A stretch of 64,000 nucleotides of DNA from an uncultured Lachnospiraceae bacterium (lineage in GTDB: Bacteria > Bacillota > Clostridia > Lachnospirales > Lachnospiraceae): positions 1-64,000 of the forward strand of contig CAMOIJ010000002.1 in the NCBI GenBank assembly GCA_946615865.1, in the 5' to 3' direction. Of this stretch, positions 43,630 through 52,579 are shown one piece after another. Below the pieces are notes generated by a model. That model was given only the letters and a program-made list of their open reading frames with translations, was not told where the DNA came from and did not search any database. Made by a program: the position numbers and the translations under genes. Each line of letters opens with the position of its first letter. Position 1 is the first letter of the stretch.

Positions 43630-44481
43630 ATGTACGAAAGCTATAGAAGTTTTGCTTCCGTCTACGACGAATTTATGGACGGGACGGATTATCAGCTGAC
43701 AGCCGACCGGATTCAGGATATGATCACCAGATTCGGCGTATCTAAGCCGACTCAGAAGAGAACAGGCGCCAGCGAGGCCCGGGATGTGCTGCTGGCGGCT
43801 GAGAAGAACCTGGTGGTGGATCTCGGCTGCGGTACGGGAAAACTCACTGAGATCCTGGCGGACAGGGGATATGACGTCATGGGGATCGATCTGTCTGAAG
43901 AGATGCTCGGAATAGCTCTTGAAAGAAGGGACAGACTAAGACACAGAACGCTCTATCTGTGCCAGGACATGAGGGAGTTTGAACTTTACGGAACGGCCGG
44001 GACATTTGTGAGTGTGGGTGACAGCGTCAACTACCTGCTCGCGGATGAGGATATGGTCAGACTCTTTAAGAGAGTCAATACTTTTCTCTTCCCAAGAGGG
44101 ATCTTCGTTTTCGATTTCAAGACCCTTCATCTGTACAGGGATGTGATCGGCGACAGCACGATCGCGGAGGACAGAGAGGACTGCTCCTTCATCTGGGAGA
44201 ACTGGTTCGACGATGAGTCCCGCGTCAATGAATATGACCTTTCTCTTTTTATAAGGGATAAGGGACCGAAAGACGAAAATCTCTTCAGAAAATATCAGGA
44301 GATCCATCGCCAGCGGGGATATACGCTCGAGGAGATGAAGAGTTTCGCGAATAAAGCAGGGCTGACCTGGATCGCGGATATGGACAGCGACACTATGGGA
44401 CCTGTGTCGGAAGAGAGCGAGAGGATACTGTGTGTTGTGCGTGAAAACGGTAAAAAGCTTCCGCATTTCATGAGAGAGTGA
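43630..44481 (+). CDS. Class I SAM-dependent methyltransferase
   Basis: 283 residues. VVDLGCGTGKLTEIL near residue 60 is the SAM-binding motif I, GIDLSEEML is motif II and GDSVNYLL is a later strand. The C-terminal part has the beta-sheet extension seen in many small-molecule methyltransferases. An insertion of about 20 residues (TQKRTGASEARDV) precedes motif I. The substrate is unknown. It lies between the membrane protein and dapF without a visible link to either. Confidence 0.85.
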   Translation: MYESYRSFASVYDEFMDGTDYQLTADRIQDMITRFGVSKPTQKRTGASEARDVLLAAEKNLVVDLGCGTGKLTEILADRGYDVMGIDLSEEMLGIALERRDRLRHRTLYLCQDMREFELYGTAGTFVSVGDSVNYLLADEDMVRLFKRVNTFLFPRGIFVFDFKTLHLYRDVIGDSTIAEDREDCSFIWENWFDDESRVNEYDLSLFIRDKGPKDENLFRKYQEIHRQRGYTLEEMKSFANKAGLTWIADMDSDTMGPVSEESERILCVVRENGKKLPHFMRE

Positions 44482-44515
44482 ATTGTCAGCGCAGTATGAA
44501 TATAAAGAGGTTCTT

Positions 44516-45424
44516 ATGATCATCAATTTTACGAAAATGGAAGGCTGCGGCAACGATTATGTCTACATAGAAGGCATTTCCCAAAGAATACCGCAGGACA
44601 TTAAGCCTGAACTCGTCAGGAAACTGAGCGACAGGCATTTCGGCATCGGCGGAGACGGCGTGATCTTTATTAACGATTCTCAGATCGCCGACTTCGAGAT
44701 GGAAATGTACAACGCCGACGGCAGCCGCGGAGAAATGTGCGGAAACGGGATCCGCTGCGTAGGAAAATTTGTTTATGACTACGGACTGACAAATAAGACT
44801 CAGATCACCGTTGAGAGCTTTAAAAAGATCAAGTATCTCACTCTCTATCCGGAAGACGGATTTGTAAAACGCGTCAGAGTCAACATGGGACCGGCTATTC
44901 TGGAAGCCGCAGAGATTCCTGTGCTCTATTCAGAGGAAGAGGGAAGTCCCCTGACACTGGATGACGGAAGCAGGATCAGCTGCGCAGTTGTCGACGCGCC
45001 CCTTGAGATCGGAGAAGAGGTCAAAAGAGTCACCTGCGTATCAATGGGAAATCCCCACGCCGTTCTGTTTGTGGACAATACAGAGGACCTGCCGCTGACT
45101 GAGATCGGACCTTTGTATGAAAACCACAGACGTTTCCCGAACAGGATCAATACTGAGTTTGTCCAGGTCATTGACGAAGGGCATGTCAGGATGAGAGTGT
45201 GGGAGAGAGGATCGGGAGAGACTCTGGCCTGCGGAACCGGATGCTGCGCGACGGGAGTGGCCTGTGTACTTAACGGGAAGACAGGCGAGCGCATCACTGT
45301 GGATGTTCTGGGTGGAAGCCTTGAGATCGAATGGGATAAAAAAAGCAACAATGTCTGGATGACCGGACCTGCCAGAACAGTGTTCGAGGGAGTCATTGAA
45401 ACAAATACATTGCTGAAAGACTAA
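44516..45424 (+). CDS. dapF: Diaminopimelate epimerase
   Basis: 302 residues. The two catalytic cysteines are in MCGNGIRC (near residue 75) and ACGTGCCA (near residue 240); MEGCGNDYVYI is the N-terminal signature. It converts LL- to meso-diaminopimelate for peptidoglycan and lysine. I take the second ATG region (MIINFTKM) as start, since the longer track start has no ribosome site. It precedes the SEC-C gene by 22 bases. Confidence 0.95.
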   Translation: MIINFTKMEGCGNDYVYIEGISQRIPQDIKPELVRKLSDRHFGIGGDGVIFINDSQIADFEMEMYNADGSRGEMCGNGIRCVGKFVYDYGLTNKTQITVESFKKIKYLTLYPEDGFVKRVRVNMGPAILEAAEIPVLYSEEEGSPLTLDDGSRISCAVVDAPLEIGEEVKRVTCVSMGNPHAVLFVDNTEDLPLTEIGPLYENHRRFPNRINTEFVQVIDEGHVRMRVWERGSGETLACGTGCCATGVACVLNGKTGERITVDVLGGSLEIEWDKKSNNVWMTGPARTVFEGVIETNTLLKD

Positions 45425-45446
45425 TACTAAGAAAGGTGGTATTCAA

Positions 45447-45953
45447 ATGGGTATTTTACAACAGTGGAGAGATAAAGCTTACAATGAGAAAGCTAATAAG
45501 GGTGATCTTCAGAGACTGTGGGCGGACTATTTTGCCAAAGAAAAGTCCATCTACGCCGAGATCCTCAAAAATCCCGACGAAGTGGTCAAAGGTACAGTAA
45601 GTGAACTCGCCGAGAAATTTGATGTGGACCTCATGACAATGACTGGATTTCTGGACGGGATCAACGACTCCCTGAAGGAAGCCAACCCTATCGAGGAGAT
45701 GGACGAAAATACAGTCGTTAACCTTGGATTTGACAAGGAACTGCTCTATAAGAACATGGTGGCAGCCGGCGCCGACTGGCTCTATGACCTTGAGGAGTGG
45801 GAGCCCATTTTCGATGAGGAAAAGAGAAAGGAACTGTACAAGGAGCAGAAGGAGAGCGGCACTGTCAGAAAGCCCGCCAAGATCTATCCCAACGATCCCT
45901 GTCCCTGCGGATCCGGCAAAAAATACAAGAAGTGCCACGGTAGAAACCGCTGA
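45447..45953 (+). CDS. SEC-C motif protein
   Basis: 168 residues. The C-terminal PNDPCPCGSGKKYKKCHG is the SEC-C zinc motif, as in SecA and YecA tails. The N-terminal 140 residues are charged and helical (DKAYNEKANKGDLQ...). The SEC-C motif can bind zinc and ribosomes or SecB; the function of this protein is unknown. AAAGGTGG precedes the ATG. A bidirectional terminator follows. Confidence 0.85.
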   Translation: MGILQQWRDKAYNEKANKGDLQRLWADYFAKEKSIYAEILKNPDEVVKGTVSELAEKFDVDLMTMTGFLDGINDSLKEANPIEEMDENTVVNLGFDKELLYKNMVAAGADWLYDLEEWEPIFDEEKRKELYKEQKESGTVRKPAKIYPNDPCPCGSGKKYKKCHGRNR

Positions 45954-45966
45954 TCTTAATTCGAGC

Positions 45967-46006
45967 AAAAAAGGGGCTGTCGCATACGCGTCAGCCTCCT
46001 TTTTAT
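45967..46006. terminator. Shared terminator between SEC-C and J-protein genes
   Basis: AAAAAAGGGGCTG pairs with CAGCCTCCTTTTT around a 12-base loop. It has A and T runs on both sides, so it can end the convergent transcripts from either direction. Confidence 0.7.
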
Positions 46007-46017
46007 TTGATCTGTGA

Positions 46018-46758
46018 TCAGCAGCAGAAGAACCTTCCGCCGCAGAAAAGATTGAGAAACATGTTGAGCAGGCAGAGCCTGAGACACCATCCGCCGCTGT
46101 TATAAGGCTGGACGTAGCTGGTCTCACGCTGCTGATACATGTTGCTGCCCCTGCTGAGCTGTGTGACCAGGTTCTGATAGGAGTAGTTATTCGGCTCCAT
46201 CCTCGCTGCAGTCGTGGCGTATTCCAAAGCCTGGGCGTGATTTCCGAGTCCGGCGTTTGCGATAGCGCTGTAGTAGAACCAGAGAGCGCTGTGATCCTCG
46301 ACGTTGCTAAGGACATTGAGAGCCTCGTTGTAGCGTCTTGCGTTAATATAACTGGCCGCGGCGTTCATATATCTCTGATAGTCGCTGTTCATTGTCGAAT
46401 TATACTGCTGCTGATACTGGCCGCCGTACGCGCCGGCGAAGAAATCGTTGAAGAAATCTTCCCAACTGGTATAGAACTGGCCGTTGTAGCCCGAACCGCC
46501 AGCGTAAGTAGTATTGCTTCCTGTATTTGTGTTTCCATAACTCTGGCTGCCGGCAGACGCATAAGGATGCTGCCTCTCGTAGATGATCTGCTGATACGCT
46601 TCCTGGACCAGCTTGAACATCTCCTCAGCCTTATCTTTATTGGGATTATTGATATTGGCGTCCGGGTGATATTTCTTGCTCATAGCCCGGTATGCTTTCT
46701 TGATCTCATCGTCTGAGGCGTCTCTCTCAACGCCGAGAACTTTATACGGATCACTCAT
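46018..46758 (-). CDS. J-domain protein with TPR-like repeats and Cys-rich end
   Basis: 246 residues. The N-terminal J domain (1-65) has the HPD tripeptide in KKYHPDANI, needed to stimulate DnaK. A Gly/Ser/Tyr/Asn-rich linker (about 65-125) resembles the G/F region. Two TPR-like helical pairs follow (about 128-195). The end is hydrophobic and cysteine-rich ([10 protein letters not shown]...CGGRFFCC), perhaps a membrane or metal-binding tail. Class C J-proteins recruit DnaK to particular clients. It overlaps the DUF5685 gene by 8 bases. Confidence 0.87.
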   Translation of the reverse strand: MSDPYKVLGVERDASDDEIKKAYRAMSKKYHPDANINNPNKDKAEEMFKLVQEAYQQIIYERQHPYASAGSQSYGNTNTGSNTTYAGGSGYNGQFYTSWEDFFNDFFAGAYGGQYQQQYNSTMNSDYQRYMNAAASYINARRYNEALNVLSNVEDHSALWFYYSAIANAGLGNHAQALEYATTAARMEPNNYSYQNLVTQLSRGSNMYQQRETSYVQPYNSGGWCLRLCLLNMFLNLFCGGRFFCC

Positions 46759-47653
46759 CTTGTGGGGTCCTTTCCGTGGAATCAGCGGAGTTTTCCGTTA
46801 CTCCGGTGCGCTTCCTGTATACTTCTTCAAATTTACACCATATCCCACAATACAATATATTTCGAAGGATATCAATATTTTCTACGACAGGAAGCGTCTC
46901 AAATGCTCCTGTACAGTCCGAGAGAGTCATAGTGAGGACGCCGCGGACATAGTCGTCGAGATGGGGCTTGTCTTTCATGCTGAGAAGGGGATTAAAGCTT
47001 CCGTTCTTTTCATCTTTTTCCAGGTCGTCGTAAGCGTCCAGAATATAGATGAATTTTCCGAGATTAAAGCCGACCCTTCTAAGAGCCGGGCTCCATGTAT
47101 CCTTTCTGCAGTCGAACACTTCCGCCAGAAGATCTCCGAAGATACTGCCCGTTCTGTCAAGGAGTGCCGCCGGCGTAAGATCAGACTCTTCCCGGCTTCC
47201 GGCTCTCTTTTCAAGTTCACTGAGCTCAGAGAGCTTCCCGCGGATAACGGCGGCTTTCTCGGGATAGAGCGCACAGGCCCTTTCACTTTTGCTTTTAAGC
47301 AACGCGGCGAACATTTTCTTCTTCGGATCCTTTTCGTCATTCCAGTCGTCCAGACAGGAATAGTAGGAGAGTATGATATTGATATCCGCGGCGTAGCGCG
47401 TGTAATCATTCTGTCTCGTCCTGTGCTTCTCCACCGGATGGACTGCGCAGCGGATATCGCGTACCAGATCCTCCGGCTCATAAAGGCTTGTCAGAAGAAG
47501 CGCGAGAAAAACAGTGTCATAACTAAGTGTCAGTCTTCCTGTCTGTCCGTAGTTCTCCTTGAGATCCATGCACATTCCGCAGTAATAGGAGCGGTACAGA
47601 TTGAACTCGCGGATCTTAAGATCCTGTTCGCCGACGACTACATATCCGAACAT
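46751..47653 (-). CDS. DUF5685 family protein
   Basis: 300 residues. [17 protein letters not shown] near residue 22 with paired cysteines, [11 protein letters not shown] and a C-terminal [14 protein letters not shown] segment match this family, which is often next to a J-domain gene in Lachnospiraceae. The middle is helical with an aspartate-rich [17 protein letters not shown] element, reminiscent of prenyltransferase-like folds, but this is only a resemblance. Function unknown. It overlaps the J-protein gene, suggesting joint work. Confidence 0.78.
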   Translation of the reverse strand: MFGYVVVGEQDLKIREFNLYRSYYCGMCMDLKENYGQTGRLTLSYDTVFLALLLTSLYEPEDLVRDIRCAVHPVEKHRTRQNDYTRYAADINIILSYYSCLDDWNDEKDPKKKMFAALLKSKSERACALYPEKAAVIRGKLSELSELEKRAGSREESDLTPAALLDRTGSIFGDLLAEVFDCRKDTWSPALRRVGFNLGKFIYILDAYDDLEKDEKNGSFNPLLSMKDKPHLDDYVRGVLTMTLSDCTGAFETLPVVENIDILRNILYCGIWCKFEEVYRKRTGVTENSADSTERTPQDE

Positions 47654-47724
47654 ATAGGACTCCTTACCATAAGTTATCTTTGAAGGATATTATAAACACA
47701 AGATAATAAATTTACAAAGAAAAA

Positions 47725-47742
47725 CGGCCGGTGAACCGGCCG
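47725..47742 (-). terminator. Terminator of the zinc-ribbon membrane protein gene
   Basis: CGGCCGG pairs with CCGGCCG around TGAA. Read on the minus strand the stem is followed by TTTTTCTTT. Confidence 0.8.
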
Positions 47743-47748
47743 CTTAAG

Positions 47749-48156
47749 TCAGCTTTTCTTGTGGAATTCGTATCCGCATTTGGGGCACCTCACCATGATA
47801 TGTCCCTTCCCCCGGGGAATACGGATCTTCTGGTTGCATCTGGGGCATTTGTAGATGTGGTAATCCTTCATCTGCGACATGTTGCTGCCAAAATCAGAGA
47901 AGCGCCCTAAAAGCTTATCCCTGATCTGAAGGAACTTCTGGTTCTCCTCATATCTCTTGGGAATATTCCTGGAAAACATTCTCCAGTAAAGGATCACAAG
48001 GATCACGAGGGTGATCGTTCCGGAAAGAGGGATCCTTATAAACATTCTAAGGATTATGACGGCCAGAAGCACCACGGAGAGAAAGCGGGAAAGGCTGTCT
48101 ACTCCGTATCTTCCCTGCATAAATTTAGAAAAACGATATCTGAGTTCATTAAGCAT
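47749..48156 (-). CDS. Membrane protein with C-terminal zinc ribbon
   Basis: About 135 residues. Two close membrane helices (near 24-60) precede a charged helix and a C-terminal zinc ribbon: CPRCNQKIRIPRGKG and CPKCGYEFHK. The ribbon faces the cytosol by the positive-inside rule. Function unknown; similar small proteins are frequent in Clostridia. The start is uncertain between a GTG at 48168 and the ATG at 48156, since the AAGGGA site lies one or 13 bases away; I use the ATG. Confidence 0.72.
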   Translation of the reverse strand: MLNELRYRFSKFMQGRYGVDSLSRFLSVVLLAVIILRMFIRIPLSGTITLVILVILYWRMFSRNIPKRYEENQKFLQIRDKLLGRFSDFGSNMSQMKDYHIYKCPRCNQKIRIPRGKGHIMVRCPKCGYEFHKKS

Positions 48157-48291
48157 ATGTATTATCACGTCCCTTTATCGTAAGGTTTGCTATTCGTATT
48201 AATTGTAGATAATAGAATAGCGATTGCAAGAAAGAAAAGGAAAAAATAGTATAAAAAAACAATAAACGAACACTTCTGGCGGAACATGCCT

Positions 48292-48597
48292 TCAGAGGAA
48301 CAGACCCGTCAAAAAAACGGTCGCGCAGCAGGATACAGCTACAAAGAAAAGGTCTCCGTTGAACCATGCGGCCAGAAGTCCTACGACCAGTGCCGCGATC
48401 CCGGACCAGATGTTGTCTGTAGCCGTGATTATCGCGGGGAAGGTCATGACTGCGAGAGTGACATAAGGCACATAGTAGAGGAAAGAGCGGAGCCAGCGGT
48501 TCGTGATCTCTTTTCTGAACACAAGAAAGGGGAGCATCCTGATGCAGTACACTGTAAGGCACATGATCAGAAGCGAAGGATAAATTCCCGGATTCAT
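48292..48597 (-). CDS. azlD: AzlD-type branched-chain amino acid export subunit
   Basis: About 101 residues with four membrane segments. YCIRMLPFLVFR and the WFNGDLFFVAVSCC segment are typical of the small partner of AzlC. AzlCD pairs export branched-chain amino acids or related compounds. I use the ATG after AAGGAGATTATT. It follows azlC by about 10 bases. Confidence 0.87.
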   Translation of the reverse strand: MNPGIYPSLLIMCLTVYCIRMLPFLVFRKEITNRWLRSFLYYVPYVTLAVMTFPAIITATDNIWSGIAALVVGLLAAWFNGDLFFVAVSCCATVFLTGLFL

Positions 48598-48607
48598 AAT
48601 AATCTCC

Positions 48608-49345
48608 TTATTCAATGGGATGGATGAAGGCAGCCGCGCCTGCGATCAGGAGCGTTAAAATGATCACCTTAAAGCCGCTCGTAATCCCGCTTAACAGGGG
48701 CAGGACTGAGAACAGCCCGCTTGCAGCCATGGAGATGACCACAAGACCGGCGATAAACCTGTCTTTTCTTGCGGGAGGGATGATGATCGCGAGGAACATG
48801 CCGTACAGGGAGACGCTGAGCGCGTTAACGGCCCAGGCGGGCATTATATTGCCTAAGAGGACGCCGAGAACAGTTCCGGTAGTCCAGCCGGCAACCGAGA
48901 TGACCGTCATGCCGTAGGAGTAAGTGGGATCAAGCCATCCCTGTACTGCTGATGAGAGACCGAAGATCTCGTCGGTGATGCAGTAGGGAAGCATAAAACG
49001 GTGATAAAAAGGCAGATCCGGGCTGAGCTTTTGCGACAGCGAACAGCTCATCAAAAAATACCTGAGATTGACCACGATACAGGTAGTGATCATCTCAAAA
49101 ACGCCGGCGGAGGATTCGATCAGGACGATCGCCGCGTATTCTCCGGCTGAAGCCACCATTCCCAGGGACATCAGGCCTGCCTGCAGTGCGTTCATTCCGA
49201 CGCCTCGGGCTGTGATCCCCAATGCAAACGAAACGGCAAAATATCCCATACAGATAGGAATCCCGTCCCGAAGCCCCCTGACAAACCAGGGCATCTGTGG
49301 AACTGATACTGCATTTTCTCTTGATTCTTTGGAAGTTTCTGTCAT
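48608..49345 (-). CDS. azlC: AzlC-type branched-chain amino acid permease
   Basis: 245 residues with seven or more membrane segments. GIPICMGYFAVSFALGI and VVNLRYFLMS near residues 30 and 90, and a mid-protein DEIFGLSS loop, match AzlC. Together with AzlD it forms the exporter. The gene is divergent from the DUF4250 gene across about 100 bases of AT-rich promoter region. The substrate range is not visible in the sequence. Confidence 0.88.
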   Translation of the reverse strand: MTETSKESRENAVSVPQMPWFVRGLRDGIPICMGYFAVSFALGITARGVGMNALQAGLMSLGMVASAGEYAAIVLIESSAGVFEMITTCIVVNLRYFLMSCSLSQKLSPDLPFYHRFMLPYCITDEIFGLSSAVQGWLDPTYSYGMTVISVAGWTTGTVLGVLLGNIMPAWAVNALSVSLYGMFLAIIIPPARKDRFIAGLVVISMAASGLFSVLPLLSGITSGFKVIILTLLIAGAAAFIHPIE

Positions 49346-49448
49346 AGTAACTCACAATTTATGGTACAATTGTTTACGTTGCGAATATGTATTATATCAT
49401 TATCAGAAGAATTCTGCACCGCAGTTTGAAAAAAAGAAGGAGGAGATC

Positions 49449-49622
49449 ATGCTGCCTGAAGATCCCGATATGCTCGCCAGCTTTCTCAATATGAAGCTCA
49501 GAGACCATTATCCGACTCTGGACGCCCTCTGCGAGGACCTTGAACTTGACAAGGAAAAAATCGTAGGAAAGCTCAAGGAAGCGGATTACGACTATATCCC
49601 CGCGCGCAATCAGTTTCTCTGA
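49449..49622 (+). CDS. DUF4250 small protein
   Basis: 57 residues starting at the ATG after AAGGAGGAG. LPEDPDMLASFLNMKLRDHYPTLDALCEDLELD is the family's helix-turn-helix-like pattern; the end holds YDYIPARNQFL. Function unknown; it is common and highly conserved in Clostridia. The 184-residue track ORF that contains it begins far upstream inside the azlC shadow and should not be used. Confidence 0.8.
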   Translation: MLPEDPDMLASFLNMKLRDHYPTLDALCEDLELDKEKIVGKLKEADYDYIPARNQFL

Positions 49623-49667
49623 AACTATAGGACCCGGTAATGAAGGCGCACATCATTAATGCGGGAA

Positions 49668-49695
49668 TTGACAAAACAGTGCAACGCGGTATATT
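49668..49695 (+). promoter_or_regulatory. valS: Likely valS promoter
   Basis: A perfect TTGACA and TATATT are separated by 16 bases. Just downstream GTAAAATACG pairs with CGTATTTTAC (49709-49736) as a small leader hairpin. There is no T-box sequence that I can see; the leader is too short for one. Confidence 0.6.
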
Positions 49696-49772
49696 TTGTT
49701 CATAATGCGTAAAATACGGTGCTTTACGTATTTTACATCTTTAACCATAAAGACAACCAAGGAGAAGAGAAC

Positions 49773-52472
49773 ATGCGAAAGATGCTCGCCAAGACTTATG
49801 ATCCTCAGGGAATCGAGGACCGGATCTATAAAAACTGGGAGGATAAGAAGTACTTTCACGCCGAAGTGGACCACTCAAAGACTCCTTTCACCATCGTCAT
49901 CCCTCCGCCGAATATCACGGGACAGCTCCATATGGGACACGCCCTGGACAATACGATGCAGGATATCCTGATCCGCTGGAAGCGCATGCAGGGATATAAT
50001 ACCCTTTGGCAGCCGGGAACTGACCACGCCTCCATTGCCACAGAAGTAAAGATCATCAATAATCTCAAGGAACAGGGGATCAGCAAGCAGGATCTGGGCC
50101 GCGAGAAGTTCCTGGAGTACTGCTGGGACTGGAGAAAGGAATACGGCGGAAGGATCGTAAACCAGCTCAAAAAGCTCGGTTCCTCATGCGACTGGGACCG
50201 CGAGCGCTTCACAATGGATGAAGGCTGCAACAAGGCCGTTACCGAAGTTTTCGTGAAGATGTACAAGAAGGGATGGATCTACAAGGGCAGCAGGATCATC
50301 AACTGGTGTCCCGTCTGCAACACCTCTATTTCCGACGCGGAAGTGCAGTATGAGGAACAGGCAGGCCATTTCTGGCATATTAAATATCCCCTTATCGAAG
50401 AGGACGGATCTGTATCAAAGACCACTTTCCTTGAATTCGCGACTACGCGTCCCGAAACTATGCTCGGCGATACCGCGGTCGCGGTTCACCCTGAAGACGA
50501 CCGCTATAAAGATCTGATCGGCCGCTATGTGTGGCTTCCTTTCGTTGACAGAAAGATCCCGATCGTTGCCGACGAATATGTCGACAGGGAATTCGGAACC
50601 GGCGTCGTGAAGATCACGCCCGCTCATGACCCCAACGACTTCGAGGTCGGAAAGCGCCATAACCTGCCCGAGATCAACATCATGAACGATGACGCCACCA
50701 TCAATGAGAACGGCGGCAAGTTCTGCGGCATGGACAGATATGAAGCGAGAGCGCAGATCGTCAAAGAGCTCGGTGAGATGGGACTTTTAGTCCGCATTGA
50801 GGACTACACTCACAACGTAGGGACCCATGACAGATGCGGCACAACAGTTGAGCCGCTGATCAAGCAGCAGTGGTTCGTTAAAATGGACGAGCTTATTAAG
50901 CCTGCAGTCAAGGCTGTCAAAGAGGGCGATATCCGTCTGATCCCTAAGAGGATGGAGAAGACCTATTTCAACTGGACCGACAACATCCGCGACTGGTGCA
51001 TCAGCCGCCAGCTCTGGTGGGGCCACAGGATCCCCGCATATTACTGCGGTGAGTGCGGTGAGACGGTTGTCGCCAAAGAGGCTCCTTCCGTCTGCCCTAA
51101 GTGCGGATGCACACATCTCACCCAGGATCCGGATACCCTCGATACATGGTTCTCCAGCGCGCTGTGGCCTTTCAGCACTCTGGGATGGCCGGAAATGACA
51201 GAAGATCTCAAATACTTCTATCCGACGGATGTGCTGGTCACAGGCTATGACATCATCTTCTTCTGGGTCATCAGAATGATCTTCTCCGGCTTTGAGCAGA
51301 TGGGTGAGAAACCTTTTAAGAGTGTACTCTTCCACGGACTTGTCAGGGATTCCCTGGGCCGCAAGATGTCTAAGTCCCTCGGAAACGGTATTGATCCTCT
51401 GCAGATCATCAGGGACTACGGCGCGGACGCGCTGAGAATGACTCTGATCACCGGCAACGCGCCCGGAAACGATATGCGTTTCTACGACGAGAGAGTCATC
51501 GCGAACAGAAATTTCGCAAACAAGATCTGGAACGCCTCCAGATTTATCATGATGAACCTTCCCGAGGAAGGCTCAGAGGAAGAGTCCGCACTGCGCGATC
51601 TCATCGACGCCGATAAGGTGCCTGCCGCGGTCTGCCCTGAGGACAAGTGGATCCTGTCCCGCCTCAACGATACTGTTAAGGCTGTGACGGATAATATGGA
51701 TAAATTCGAGCTTGGCATCGCAGTCCAGAAGATCTACGACTTTATGTGGGACGAGTTCTGTGACTGGTATATCGAGATGGTCAAGCCCAGACTTTATAAG
51801 ACTGATGACAAGGACAGCAGGACGGCAGCTCTGTGGACCCTTCAGAAGGTCCTGATCACAGGCCTCAAGCTTCTTCATCCCTATATGCCTTTCATCACCG
51901 AGGAGATCTTCACAACTGTGCAGAGCAGCGAAGAGTCCATTATGATCTCTTCGTGGCCTATATTCAGAGAGGATTTCAGATTCTCCAAAGAGGAAGAGAC
52001 GATCGAGAATATCAAGGACGCGGTCCGCGCAGTCCGCGCAGTCAGAAACGACAGACATGTCGCTCCTTCGAGAAAGGCCAAGATCTTCGTGGTTTCCGAC
52101 AAGAAGGAAGTTCTGGACATGTTCTCGGACAACAAGGTGTTCTTCGAGACTCTGGCTTCCGCATCCGATACAGTTCTGTGCGAGGACAAATCGGAAATCC
52201 CGGACGGAGCGCTCAGCGTGATCCTTCCTTTTGCGGCGCTCTATCTGCCGCTTGCGGATCTTATGGATGTTTCCGCGGAGATCGCAAGACTCGAAAAGGA
52301 AGAGAAGAGGCTTCAGGGAGAACTTAAGAGAAGCGCAGGCATGCTCAGTAATGAGAAGTTTCTCGCCAAAGCGCCCGCTGCCAAAATCGAGGCGGAGAGA
52401 GAAAAACAGAGAGCATATGAAGAGCAGATGAAGGGTGTCCGGGAAGAACTGGAGAACCTCAAAAAGCTCTGA
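49773..52472 (+). CDS. valS: Valyl-tRNA synthetase
   Basis: 899 residues. Class I signatures HMGH (in PPPNITGQLHMGHAL) and KMSKS (GRKMSKSLGNG near residue 540) are intact, and the CP1 editing domain lies between. CGECGETVVAKEAPSVCPKCG is a zinc-finger-like insertion. The C-terminal coiled coil of ValS is clear in the last 70 residues. It joins valine to tRNA-Val. I use the ATG after AAGGAGAAG. Confidence 0.97.
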   Translation: MRKMLAKTYDPQGIEDRIYKNWEDKKYFHAEVDHSKTPFTIVIPPPNITGQLHMGHALDNTMQDILIRWKRMQGYNTLWQPGTDHASIATEVKIINNLKEQGISKQDLGREKFLEYCWDWRKEYGGRIVNQLKKLGSSCDWDRERFTMDEGCNKAVTEVFVKMYKKGWIYKGSRIINWCPVCNTSISDAEVQYEEQAGHFWHIKYPLIEEDGSVSKTTFLEFATTRPETMLGDTAVAVHPEDDRYKDLIGRYVWLPFVDRKIPIVADEYVDREFGTGVVKITPAHDPNDFEVGKRHNLPEINIMNDDATINENGGKFCGMDRYEARAQIVKELGEMGLLVRIEDYTHNVGTHDRCGTTVEPLIKQQWFVKMDELIKPAVKAVKEGDIRLIPKRMEKTYFNWTDNIRDWCISRQLWWGHRIPAYYCGECGETVVAKEAPSVCPKCGCTHLTQDPDTLDTWFSSALWPFSTLGWPEMTEDLKYFYPTDVLVTGYDIIFFWVIRMIFSGFEQMGEKPFKSVLFHGLVRDSLGRKMSKSLGNGIDPLQIIRDYGADALRMTLITGNAPGNDMRFYDERVIANRNFANKIWNASRFIMMNLPEEGSEEESALRDLIDADKVPAAVCPEDKWILSRLNDTVKAVTDNMDKFELGIAVQKIYDFMWDEFCDWYIEMVKPRLYKTDDKDSRTAALWTLQKVLITGLKLLHPYMPFITEEIFTTVQSSEESIMISSWPIFREDFRFSKEEETIENIKDAVRAVRAVRNDRHVAPSRKAKIFVVSDKKEVLDMFSDNKVFFETLASASDTVLCEDKSEIPDGALSVILPFAALYLPLADLMDVSAEIARLEKEEKRLQGELKRSAGMLSNEKFLAKAPAAKIEAEREKQRAYEEQMKGVREELENLKKL

Positions 52473-52508
52473 TAAATCCACCTATCAATTTACTGAACGA
52501 TCATAAGT

Positions 52509-52540
52509 GCAAAGCGCGGCCGCTGTGACCGCGCTTTTGC
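52509..52540 (+). terminator. Terminator after valS
   Basis: GCAAAGCGCGG pairs with CCGCGCTTTTGC around a nine-base loop, with T residues in the right arm. It lies between valS and folC. Confidence 0.65.
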
Positions 52541-52579
52541 ATATACTTATCTCTCGGTTTCTGAAAGGAATATACCGGC

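Noticed and set aside
46676-47683. 335-residue plus-strand ORF
   Set aside because: Antisense to the DUF5685 gene, which has a coherent protein and is coupled to the J-protein gene.
49623-49772. T-box leader of valS
   Set aside because: Only about 75 bases separate the promoter from the gene, and no T-box sequence or terminator is visible.
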